10,892 bases of DNA, taken from the NCBI GenBank assembly GCA_964405075.1, contig CAYOMP010000096.1, forward strand, positions 1 to 10,892. Direction: 5' to 3'. How positions within the stretch are numbered: position 1 is the first letter of the stretch; each line of letters begins with the position of its first letter. This DNA comes from CAYOMP01 sp964405075 (GTDB taxonomy: Bacteria; Bacillota; Clostridia; Lachnospirales; Lachnospiraceae). The position numbers and the translations under genes are program-made. Shown here one piece after another: positions 1 through 6,737 of this stretch. Below the pieces are notes generated by a model. That model did no database searches. It was given only the letters and a program-made list of their open reading frames with translations, and was not told where the DNA came from.

Positions 1-166
1 ATATAACTGAAATATAAATGGTAGAGGATAATAAATATATCAAGAAGAAATATCTTAGAATAGAAAAAAATAATATAGATATGTAGAATATATTATTAAA
101 TAAAGGTTAAGTCATCAATATTCTTCAAAAAATATGACAATCAAAATATTGTCGGTGCTATTCATA

Positions 167-280
167 TAAAAAATGAAGCCATGGTAGGGGAGCTACCAGG
201 CTTCAATGAGGGGAGTATAAATAATTAATAAGGGGTTATATAATGTAAAAAAAATTTTTTGAAGGGTAAATCTTTTTTAC
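167..280 (-). ncRNA. Candidate C-rich small regulatory RNA
   Basis: This is a putative small RNA of about 114 nt read right to left. The predicted start is G at 280, 7 nt after the -10 box. An 8-bp hairpin begins at that base (273-280 with 245-252). A weakly structured middle follows, carrying CCCC at 235-232 and CTCCCC at 215-210. The RNA ends in a bulged 13-bp terminator stem (205-174) whose loop region again reads CTCCCC (192-187), followed by six T. No convincing open reading frame with a ribosome binding site lies inside. Established knowledge: C-rich unpaired motifs (UCCC/CCCC) are the seed type of several Gram-positive sRNAs, such as the Staphylococcus RsaE class, that pair with Shine-Dalgarno sequences. 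A similar role here is inference, and I do not recognise a named family. Confidence 0.45.
168..205 (-). terminator. Rho-independent terminator, minus strand
   Basis: On the minus strand the arm at 205-193 pairs with 187-174, giving 13 bp with one bulged base (181) around a CTCCC loop. The run TTTTTT (173-168) follows at once. This is a textbook intrinsic terminator in minus orientation. On the plus strand the A-run precedes the stem and no T-run follows, so it would not work well for plus transcripts. No minus-strand protein gene lies upstream, which is the main reason to suspect a non-coding RNA. Confidence 0.65.
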
Positions 281-287
281 AACGATT

Positions 288-316
288 ATTATAATATAAA
301 AGAATGGAAAATGCAA
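288..316 (-). promoter_or_regulatory. Minus-strand sigma-A-type promoter for the sRNA candidate
   Basis: Read on the minus strand, TTGCAT (316-311) is followed after exactly 17 nt by a perfect TATAAT (293-288). The -35 matches TTGACA at only three of six positions, so the call rests on the perfect -10, the ideal spacing, and the fact that the predicted start (280) coincides with the first base of a hairpin and lies about 110 nt before a good terminator. In such AT-rich DNA, chance -10 boxes are common. Confidence 0.45.
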
Positions 317-331
317 TATAGTAAACAAAAA

Positions 332-366
332 TTCTACAATTGCCATACCAAAGAGAAATTGTAGGA
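332..366. repeat. Inverted repeat upstream of the sRNA promoter
   Basis: CTACAATT (334-341) and AATTGTAG (357-364) form a perfect 8-bp inverted repeat with a 15-nt spacer, extended by wobble and A-T pairs to 332-366. It lies 16 nt upstream of the minus-strand -35 box. On the minus strand the stem is followed by AATTTTTG, so it could be a weak terminator insulating the sRNA unit. It could equally be a protein-binding site. The sequence does not decide. Confidence 0.3.
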
Positions 367-483
367 AAATTTAACACAAAAGCGACAATTAACTTGATTA
401 AAATAAAATGAATAAGATTTAGTGTATAATTTTATATATATAAGGAATAATAAGAAGGTAAAAAATAATTGGAGGTAAAATAA

Positions 484-657
484 ATGACAAAGAATAATAC
501 AATGAATGAAAGTGATTTATTAAACTCAAGAACTAAAAATACAAATGATAATAAATCGTCTAATAATGCACAAAACAATGGAAAAATGGATAATGCAGAA
601 AAAAATAGCAATAATGCTACAACTCAGAAAAACTCAAAAAACAGTAAAACAGAATAA
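484..657 (+). CDS. Small Asn-rich hydrophilic protein (hypothetical)
   Basis: This is a 57-residue open reading frame with a good ribosome binding site (GGAGG at 471-475, 8 nt before ATG). Asparagine makes up 17 of 57 residues, and most of the rest are Lys, Ser, Thr, Asp, Glu and Gln. There are no aromatic residues and no cysteine, no signal peptide and no membrane segment, so the product is probably disordered and soluble. I do not recognise a family. Small polar low-complexity proteins of this kind include spore-core and coat-associated peptides of Firmicutes, but no SASP motif is visible and I assign no function. Against it: low-complexity AT-rich DNA can give spurious Asn/Lys-rich frames. 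For it: the strong RBS, the TATAAT 54 nt upstream of the start, and a terminator-like hairpin downstream. Confidence 0.55.
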   Translation: MTKNNTMNESDLLNSRTKNTNDNKSSNNAQNNGKMDNAEKNSNNATTQKNSKNSKTE

Positions 658-1136
658 GAATCAAACTTAGTTTATAAATATTCATTTTTAAAAATATTAT
701 ATATTAAGTAAGAGTTTGTTTTTTACTAAGAAAAGCACTAAATTGTTGAAAAAATAGAAAAATTTCAACATAATATTAAAAACCAGGGTTTGTATTTATG
801 CAAATCCTGGTTTATTTCTGCAAAATATGTGCTATATAACGTACAAAACGTTAGCATAAACAACAATTGTTAGTAAGATGTTCAAAAGAAAGCAGTGAAG
901 CAAGGAAAATATATAAGATTATTCTTATAGTAATGTAATGACTAAACTTATGGGTGTGTCTTGAAAGGATAAATGTATTGCTATGGAAGGTATTAAAAAT
1001 AGATAAAATAATTAAATATCCTTTGATATACATAGAATAAAAAGTTAATTTAGTATATAATCAACAGAGATACGGTAAGTTAAATTTTGAAAAATAGACG
1101 TATTTGAATAATGGGCATTGATGAAAGGATAAACAG
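658..1136. other. Intergenic region, mostly featureless
   Basis: This AT-rich stretch holds a weak hairpin at 744-770 (8 bp), the terminator-like stem at 780-813, and a TATAAT at 1056-1061. The TATAAT could be the -10 of the downstream yfcE gene, although no fitting -35 is present. A minus-strand frame at 851-1033 has no ribosome binding site and looks spurious. I see no RNA gene or mobile element here. Confidence 0.5.
780..813 (+). terminator. Probable Rho-independent terminator after the Asn-rich gene
   Basis: The arms 780-792 and 801-813 form a 13-bp stem (one G-T wobble) with an 8-nt loop. The GC-rich core is CCAGG/CCTGG. It is preceded by an A-run and followed by T-rich sequence on the plus strand (TTTATTTCTG). 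On the minus strand the tail is TTTTT, so it could act in both directions. It sits about 120 nt after the stop codon of the small gene, which is rather far. Confidence 0.5.
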
Positions 1137-1688
1137 ATGAAATTAATGTTTGCATCAGACATTCATGGTTCTAGTTATTTTTGTGAAAGAATGATAGAAT
1201 GTTTCAAGGAAGAAAAGGCAGAAAAATTGGTGATATTGGGAGATATTTTATATCATGGACCAAGGAATGAGTTACCAAAAGAATATAATCCTAAAAAAGT
1301 AATAGATATTTTAAATTCTAATAAAGAAGATTTATTGGTAGTGAGGGGAAATTGTGATGCTGAAGTTGAACAAATGGTTTTAGAATTTCCGGTTATGGCG
1401 GATTACATATACATTATGTTTGGGAATAAGAGAATTATAGCCACACATGGACATAAATATTCATATATTGAGCCAATGCCATTAAATAAGGGGGATATTT
1501 TTATTCAGGGACATACACATTTATTTATGGCAGAAAGGATAGGAAATAATATCTTTTTGAATCCGGGTTCAGTATCGTTACCTAAAGAGAATAACCCTAA
1601 TACATATGCGATTATGGAGGATGATATTTTTATGATAAAAGATATGGATGGAAATGTGGTAAAGGAAATAAATATATCTGAAATTTGA
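1137..1688 (+). CDS. yfcE: YfcE-type metallophosphodiesterase
   Basis: This is a 183-residue cytosolic calcineurin-like phosphoesterase of the YfcE/MJ0936 family, the same length as E. coli YfcE (184). The whole two-metal site is visible: D8-x-H10, G35-D36, G71-N72, H104 in THGH, and G125-H126-T127-H128. The HGPRN-x-LP stretch (40-47) and the NPGSVSLPK segment (142-150) are hallmark positions of YfcE itself rather than of the family at large. E. coli YfcE is a Mn-dependent phosphodiesterase active on model substrates, and its physiological substrate is unsettled. AAGGA at 1125-1129 lies 7 nt before the ATG. The gene stands alone, with 188 nt to the next one. A second, more distant family member lies at 8396-8878. 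Confidence 0.93.
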   Translation: MKLMFASDIHGSSYFCERMIECFKEEKAEKLVILGDILYHGPRNELPKEYNPKKVIDILNSNKEDLLVVRGNCDAEVEQMVLEFPVMADYIYIMFGNKRIIATHGHKYSYIEPMPLNKGDIFIQGHTHLFMAERIGNNIFLNPGSVSLPKENNPNTYAIMEDDIFMIKDMDGNVVKEINISEI

Positions 1689-1876
1689 AAAATGGAAAAA
1701 TAAGAAGTTTAGTAAATAACACGTGAAAATTTCAAATGATTTAAGGTCGGATATATGATAAAATCGCTCATATGCTGGTGTTGTTGAAAAGACTAACAAA
1801 TCGGTATTTGCGAAAGAAATATCAATAGTAATTTTTGAAAATTGTTTTGCAATAAAAGTGAACGAGGAGTTTCAGC

Positions 1877-3115
1877 ATGAGAAAATTAGTAGAAAAAACA
1901 ATTCCAATCATCAAAAAGTATGAAGAAGAAAATATCAAAAATGGATATGGTAATAACATATATTCGCTACTTAATGTCGAAAGGGATGAAGTGATGACAC
2001 ATGAAGAAACAATATATTCTATTTTTCAAAATCAGTATAATCACGAGATTAAGCAAAAACTCTTTTCTGCTTTTATGATAGCAATGGATTTAGAAGAAAA
2101 ATATTATTACACAGAATGGGATGTAGAAAAAGAGTATTTTATAGGTGAGGGCAGAATAGATTTATTTTTTCACTCTTTCGACAATACATTAGCGGTTATT
2201 GTGGAACTGAAAATTGATGCAGAGGATCAGGAAAATCAACTTACAAGGTATTATAATTTTGTAAAGAGAAGTAATTATGTTGATTATGAGATAGTATATC
2301 TAACGCTTGACGGAAGAGAACCGTCTGAACAGAGTAGAGAAGGAATACCAGAAACATATCATATCTGCTTGAGAAGCTTTGGAGAACATATTGTGAAATG
2401 GCTGTCTGCATGTACAGATGTTTTTGAAACGTATTCTATTGATTCAAGTCTCTTAAAACAATATGAGATTTTACTAAAGAAGATTACACAAAAAACATAT
2501 AGGCAACAAGAGATAGCGAAATTATTCTGTGATAAAGATAGTTTATTAGCTGGAATGGCTTTAGCAGAAGCTTTACCAGAAGTGCAAGAAGAAATAAGAC
2601 ATAAATTTTTTGAAGAACTAAAGGAAAAGATTGCAGAAGTAGAAAGTATTTATGACTTTTTCGAATATGGTATTTGTGTAAAAATTATAGAGTTTCACGC
2701 TCGTAATACAACATATTCAGTTGCAATGTCAATTGAAAATGGTTATAGATTAGAATATTGTGTTTTTTATACGGATAAAAATGATGAAACTATCAAAAGC
2801 AATATTTTCAAAGAAAAATACAAAAAAATAAATAGTATTGTTGAAGAAACCATTGAAGAACTATTTAGAACTAGAGTTAGAGAAAACCAATACCTTTCTA
2901 TCTACTATCAGAATGTGAGAAATAGCAAAAACCAAGAATACAATTTAAAGAATTTTGATGAGATATGTGCAGACTTAAAAGATGATATTGTCTTGGAGAG
3001 GGAAGCCAACTACATAGCAGGACAATTCGTTTCATACATACAAGAACTGCGAAAATCACTTGTGGATAAGTTTGAATATAATGATGTAAAATTGATGAAT
3101 AATGAAGAAAATTAA
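1877..3115 (+). CDS. PD-(D/E)XK nuclease superfamily protein (PDDEXK_4-like)
   Basis: This is a 412-residue soluble protein. The N-terminal 170 residues carry a PD-(D/E)XK-type core: an acidic helix around H42-E43-E44, D95 in the GRIDLFF strand, E110-x-K112 in VELKID, and the conserved helix D117-Q118...Q121-L122-x-R124-Y125. This pattern is that of the family Pfam calls PDDEXK_4. All catalytic positions (D95, E110, K112) are intact, so DNA cleavage is plausible but unproven. Residues 180-412 are mostly helical and charged, perhaps a target-recognition or oligomerisation part that I cannot assign. The start is supported by GAGGAG (1864-1869), 7 nt upstream. No methyltransferase, helicase or toxin-antitoxin partner is adjacent. 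The next gene is an acetyltransferase 56 nt on. Base use resembles its neighbours. It could be an orphan restriction- or abortive-infection-like gene, or a repair nuclease. Confidence 0.8.
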   Translation: MRKLVEKTIPIIKKYEEENIKNGYGNNIYSLLNVERDEVMTHEETIYSIFQNQYNHEIKQKLFSAFMIAMDLEEKYYYTEWDVEKEYFIGEGRIDLFFHSFDNTLAVIVELKIDAEDQENQLTRYYNFVKRSNYVDYEIVYLTLDGREPSEQSREGIPETYHICLRSFGEHIVKWLSACTDVFETYSIDSSLLKQYEILLKKITQKTYRQQEIAKLFCDKDSLLAGMALAEALPEVQEEIRHKFFEELKEKIAEVESIYDFFEYGICVKIIEFHARNTTYSVAMSIENGYRLEYCVFYTDKNDETIKSNIFKEKYKKINSIVEETIEELFRTRVRENQYLSIYYQNVRNSKNQEYNLKNFDEICADLKDDIVLEREANYIAGQFVSYIQELRKSLVDKFEYNDVKLMNNEEN

Positions 3116-3171
3116 TATTTTTGTCTAAGTAAAAGATATTGACAGATTCCAGCTTGTAGAGGTGAATTATT

Positions 3172-3600
3172 ATGATTAGAGCATTTGAAGAAAATGATTT
3201 AACTAACATAATGCAGATATGGCTTGATACAAATATTAAAACACATTACTTTATTTCAAAAGATTATTGGACAGATAATTATGAGATGGTAAGAAGTGTT
3301 TTACCACAGTCAGAAATATATGTGTATGAAGATGATACTACGAATCAAATAGATGGATTTATTGGATTATCTAATGATTATATTGAAGGATTATTTGTAA
3401 GAGAATATGTTCAGTCAAATGGTATTGGAAAACAATTATTGGAGTATGCGAAATGTGTTAAATCTAATATGAGTTTATGTGTTTATAAAAAGAATACTCG
3501 TGCAATACAATTTTATCAAAGGGAACAGTTTGTGATTCAATCTGAAAACATTGATGAAAATACGAAGCAAAGTGAGTATATTATGATTTGGAAGAAGTAA
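3172..3600 (+). CDS. GNAT family N-acetyltransferase, YjaB-like
   Basis: This is a 142-residue single-domain GNAT protein. The acetyl-CoA pyrophosphate loop QSNGIGK is at 81-87, preceded by the strand YIEGLFV (70-76). N108 and Y115 occupy the usual late GNAT positions (NTRAIQFYQ). The N-terminal pattern of a W near 17, THYFIS (24-29) and a DYW near 31 resembles E. coli YjaB, an orphan acetyltransferase whose acceptor is not firmly known. AGAGGTGA (3158-3165) lies 6 nt before the ATG. The gene sits 56 nt after the nuclease-like gene, so co-transcription is possible, but a functional link is only inference. No clear terminator follows it. Confidence 0.85.
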   Translation: MIRAFEENDLTNIMQIWLDTNIKTHYFISKDYWTDNYEMVRSVLPQSEIYVYEDDTTNQIDGFIGLSNDYIEGLFVREYVQSNGIGKQLLEYAKCVKSNMSLCVYKKNTRAIQFYQREQFVIQSENIDENTKQSEYIMIWKK

Positions 3601-3746
3601 ACAGCTTCCAATTAAGCTATAAGCTTTAGGAAAAAATAACTTACAAAGATAAGAACAAGTAAAGAAAAAGATGTGCCAGAAAGTAAAAATATCTGAAATT
3701 AAAAAAGAGATATTTGAGATTAAGTGTAAATAATCTATGCATTTAG

Positions 3747-3775
3747 TTGTGAGATAAATAAGAAAATGATATTTT
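3747..3775 (+). promoter_or_regulatory. Weak candidate promoter for the rlmL operon
   Basis: TTGTGA (3747-3752) and TATTTT (3770-3775) are 17 nt apart and lie about 50 nt before the methyltransferase start. Each hexamer matches the sigma-A consensus at four positions. It is the best pair I see in the 228-nt gap at 3601-3828, which otherwise holds only an AT-rich 8-bp hairpin (3687-3715). Confidence 0.25.
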
Positions 3776-3828
3776 AATAAAATATAGGAAAAGGCGAATT
3801 AGGTTGTTTTGAAAGGATAATTAAAATA

Positions 3829-4977
3829 ATGAATAGATATAAGTTAGTTGTGCCATGTCATTTTGGTTTAGAGGCGGTATTGAAGAGAGAAATATATGAT
3901 TTGGGTTATGATATTGATTTAGTAGAAGATGGTAGGGTGACTTTTGAAGGTGATGCAGAGGCTATTTGTAGAGCTAATGTTTTCTTAAGAACAGCAGAAA
4001 GAGTATTATTACAAGTAGGAAGATTTAAAGCGGAAACCTTTGAGGAGTTATTTCAAAATATAAAAGCCCTGCCTTGGGAAGAATTCATTCCCCAAAATGG
4101 TAAGTTCTGGGTAACCAAAGCCTCTAGTGTTAAAAGTAAATTATTTAGTACTTCTGATATTCAGTCAATTGCTAAAAAGGCTATGGTTGAGAGAATGAAA
4201 CAAAAATACAATGTGTCATGGTTTGAAGAGGATGGAGAAGAATATCCTGTAAGAATTTTTATAAATAAAGACGAGGTTATGGTAACGTTAGATACAACGG
4301 GAGATTCCCTGCATAAACGTGGTTATCGTCAGATGACAGCAAAAGCACCTATTTCAGAAACGCTGGCAGCTGCACTTATAATGTTGACACCATGGAATAA
4401 GGATAGGATTTTAGTAGACCCGTTCTGTGGCAGTGGAACTTTTCCTATAGAGGCAGCTATGATGGGAGCTAATATTGCACCAGGCATGAATAGAAGTTTT
4501 AGAGGGGAAAATTGGATCAACCTAATAAATAGACGAGAGTGGTATGACGCTGTTGAAGAAGCTAATGATTTAATAGAGCGAAATGTAGAAATGGATATAC
4601 AAGGATACGATATAGATGAAAGCGTAATTAAGGCAGCAAGGGCAAATGCTAAGATGGCAGGAGTTGAGGAATATATTCATTTTCAGAGACGTTCGGTAAG
4701 TCAGTTAAACCATCCAAAAAAATATGGTTTCATAATTACTAATCCTCCTTATGGGGAAAGACTGGAAGAAAAAGAGGACTTGCCAGACTTATATACAGAT
4801 ATAGGAGAGGCAATGAAAAGGCTTGATACTTGGTCGGCATATATGATAACAAGTTATGAAGATACAGAAAAATATATAGGCAGAAAAGCTGATAAAAATA
4901 GAAAAATATACAATGGTATGTTAAAAACATATTATTATCAGTTTTTAGGACCAAAGCCTAAGAAAACGGGGAGATAG
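3829..4977 (+). CDS. rlmL: THUMP-domain rRNA (guanine-N2) methyltransferase, RlmL/YpsC-like
   Basis: This is a 382-residue SAM-dependent RNA methyltransferase of the COG0116 family, equal in length to B. subtilis YpsC and to the N-terminal RlmL half of E. coli RlmKL. Order of parts: a ferredoxin-like/THUMP RNA-binding region (about 1-155); the family signature LHKRGYR (161-167); SAM motif I DPFCGSGT (197-204); an acidic SAM-ribose end near D261-D263; and catalytic motif IV NPPYGERL (305-312). The E. coli family member makes m2G2445 in 23S rRNA, and the same target here is inferred. GAAAGGA (3811-3817) lies a rather long 11 nt before the ATG. It is the first gene of a tight run: its TAG stop is only 2 nt from the TTG start of the next gene, so translational coupling is likely. 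Confidence 0.92.
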   Translation: MNRYKLVVPCHFGLEAVLKREIYDLGYDIDLVEDGRVTFEGDAEAICRANVFLRTAERVLLQVGRFKAETFEELFQNIKALPWEEFIPQNGKFWVTKASSVKSKLFSTSDIQSIAKKAMVERMKQKYNVSWFEEDGEEYPVRIFINKDEVMVTLDTTGDSLHKRGYRQMTAKAPISETLAAALIMLTPWNKDRILVDPFCGSGTFPIEAAMMGANIAPGMNRSFRGENWINLINRREWYDAVEEANDLIERNVEMDIQGYDIDESVIKAARANAKMAGVEEYIHFQRRSVSQLNHPKKYGFIITNPPYGERLEEKEDLPDLYTDIGEAMKRLDTWSAYMITSYEDTEKYIGRKADKNRKIYNGMLKTYYYQFLGPKPKKTGR

Positions 4978-4979
4978 GA

Positions 4980-6680
4980 TTGAAATATTATATTAGATAT
5001 ATAGTATTATTTATAATAATTTGCATAATATACAATTGGAATACGGATACTGTAGCAAATAATTATAAAGTTGTAGAAGGAAGAAGCATAGAGTACAATT
5101 ATGAGATTTGGAATCCGATAATACAAAAAAGTGTGAATGACAAATATATACAGTTTTTGGTTGACGGAAAAAAAATAATGGTACCTCAAAATGATATATA
5201 TATGGATAGTAATTTGAAGATGATGATTGCTATTGATAATTTAGGTGAGTATTTTAACTGTTCATCAAATTTATATAATGGAAGAACATTAAAGATAAAA
5301 AAGAATGACAAAAATGCTGAGTTTGTGCTAAATACTAATGAAAATATAGAAAAAAGCTATGAGAAGAAGGACACAGCAATAGTTAAGAAAGATAATACTC
5401 TGTATGTACAACTAGAAGCAGTAGCCAGAGAATTAGATTATAATTATTCATGGAAAATAGATAATAATGAAATAGATATTGTCAATAATTCAGATATATC
5501 AAAAATTGTACCATATGTATTTGATTTACGAGAAGAAGGTAGGAGTACAGTAGTAAAAAACCAGGGAAGATATGGAACATGTTGGGCATTTGCTTCGTTG
5601 ACAGCATTGGCAACTACTTTACAGCCGGAAGAGAATTATGAATTTTCACCAGATCATATGACTTTACAGAACTCTTTTAGTTCTTCTCAAAATGATGGTG
5701 GAGAATATACTATGGCAACAGCCTATTTGACAGCCTGGCAGGGACCTGTATTAGAGGCAGATGATCCGTATGGTGATAAAAAATCTGATGATACATTAAC
5801 ACCGGTAAAACATGTTCAGGAAGTTCAAATAATAGAGGCAAAAGATTATGAAAAAATAAAAGAAGCTATATACAAATATGGAGGTGTACAATCCTCTTTA
5901 TATACGTCTTTAACTAGCTCTACCAGTAAATCAATATATTATAATAGAGAGAAAAGCGCATATTGCTATAAGGGAACAGAAGCACCTAATCACGATATTG
6001 TTATCATTGGCTGGGATGATAATTACTCTAGAGATAATTTTAATATGGACTTAGAGGGCGATGGAGCATTTATTTGTCAGAATAGTTGGGGAGAGAGTTT
6101 TGGCGAAAATGGAGTTTTTTACGTTTCATATTATGATACTAATATAGGGGTACATAATGTGGTTTATACAAAAATAGAGGACAAGGATAATTATGATAAA
6201 ATCTACCAGGCAGATTTGTGTGGGTGGGTAGGTCAATTAGGATACGGAAGTGAGAGTGTATTTTTCTCAAATGTATATGAAGCTGAGAGTGAAGAGGAAA
6301 TATGTGCTGCCGGATTTTATGCTACAGGTGCAAATACAAATTATGAAATATATTATGTTGAGAATTTTGTAAATGCTGAATCATTAAATAATCGCAAGTA
6401 TATTACAAAAGGTAATTTTGAAAATGCAGGTTACTACACAGTAGATTTTGAAGAAGCAATTCCGGTTAATCCTGGTGAGAAATTTGCTATTGTGGTATAT
6501 ATATATACACCAAACTCCATACATCCGGCAGCAATTGAATATTATGCCGATGCAGCAACTGCTAATGTAGATTTGGAAGATGGTGAAGGCTATATAAGTT
6601 TAAAGGGTAGCAATTGGGATAGTGTTGAAGAAACACAAAGTTGTAATTTGTGTCTAAAAGTATATACAAATTTAAGATAA
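4980..6680 (+). CDS. Secreted C1 (papain-like) cysteine peptidase with lectin-like C-terminus
   Basis: This is a 566-residue exported protein. Residues 1-20 form a signal peptide or anchor (KYYIRY, then a hydrophobic stretch). Residues about 50-170 look like a copper amine oxidase N-terminal-type repeat domain, common in clostridial surface proteins. The papain domain covers about 178-400 and is intact: oxyanion Q195, nucleophile C201 in GTCWAF, H338 in NHD, and N368 in QNSWG. Residues about 405-566 match the lectin-like domain that follows C1 domains in clostridial peptidases. No LPxTG motif or C-terminal membrane anchor is seen. The start codon is TTG at 4980: GGGGAG (4968-4973) lies 6 nt upstream and the preceding gene stops 2 nt before. 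No in-frame ATG with a better site precedes the signal peptide. The substrate is unknown; cell-wall proteins or host/dietary protein are possible. Confidence 0.9.
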   Translation: MKYYIRYIVLFIIICIIYNWNTDTVANNYKVVEGRSIEYNYEIWNPIIQKSVNDKYIQFLVDGKKIMVPQNDIYMDSNLKMMIAIDNLGEYFNCSSNLYNGRTLKIKKNDKNAEFVLNTNENIEKSYEKKDTAIVKKDNTLYVQLEAVARELDYNYSWKIDNNEIDIVNNSDISKIVPYVFDLREEGRSTVVKNQGRYGTCWAFASLTALATTLQPEENYEFSPDHMTLQNSFSSSQNDGGEYTMATAYLTAWQGPVLEADDPYGDKKSDDTLTPVKHVQEVQIIEAKDYEKIKEAIYKYGGVQSSLYTSLTSSTSKSIYYNREKSAYCYKGTEAPNHDIVIIGWDDNYSRDNFNMDLEGDGAFICQNSWGESFGENGVFYVSYYDTNIGVHNVVYTKIEDKDNYDKIYQADLCGWVGQLGYGSESVFFSNVYEAESEEEICAAGFYATGANTNYEIYYVENFVNAESLNNRKYITKGNFENAGYYTVDFEEAIPVNPGEKFAIVVYIYTPNSIHPAAIEYYADAATANVDLEDGEGYISLKGSNWDSVEETQSCNLCLKVYTNLR

Positions 6681-6693
6681 AAATACTATTATA

Positions 6694-6721
6694 TGTTATA
6701 ATATTCAAATATACGAATATT
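6694..6721 (+). promoter_or_regulatory. Extended -10 promoter and overlapping inverted repeat before the amidase
   Basis: TGTTATAAT (6694-6702) is a perfect -10 with the upstream TG of an extended -10 element. No good -35 is present. AATATTC (6700-6706) and GAATATT (6715-6721) form a perfect 7-bp inverted repeat that overlaps the -10 box and the likely transcription start. This is where a repressor could bind, or it may be chance AT-rich symmetry. It lies in the only gap (57 nt) inside the 3829-8878 gene run, so internal initiation for the amidase and downstream genes is plausible. Confidence 0.4.
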
Positions 6722-6737
6722 CTTTGGAGGAAAAGCC

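Larger units (their letters stand above)
1..483. other. Intergenic region with a minus-strand small-RNA unit
   Basis: I see no protein gene here on either strand. Bases 1-160 are plain AT-rich sequence with nothing I recognise, perhaps the 3' flank of a gene outside the window. Bases 167-316 hold the minus-strand promoter, hairpin and terminator described separately. Bases 332-366 hold an inverted repeat. A perfect TATAAT at 425-430 is a possible -10 box for the small gene at 484, with a leader of about 47 nt, but no -35 hexamer lies 16-18 nt upstream of it. Confidence 0.6.

Noticed and set aside
231..248. Plus-strand AGGGG followed by ATG-TAA, resembling a minimal start-stop leader element
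   Set aside because: The G-rich bases are explained as the complement of the C-rich part of the minus-strand RNA candidate, and no downstream plus-strand gene would use such a leader.
409..439. A sigma-G-like promoter (TGAATA plus AT-rich -10) before the Asn-rich gene, suggesting spore expression
   Set aside because: The -10 does not fit the CATAMTA pattern; the match is too weak in AT-rich DNA.
851..1033. A 60-residue minus-strand frame
   Set aside because: No ribosome binding site before its ATG, composition driven by AT-rich DNA, no recognisable domain; only a terminator-like stem lies after it.
3671..3733. A 20-codon frame in the gap before the methyltransferase gene
   Set aside because: No Shine-Dalgarno sequence, very short, and Lys/Ile-rich as expected from random AT-rich DNA.
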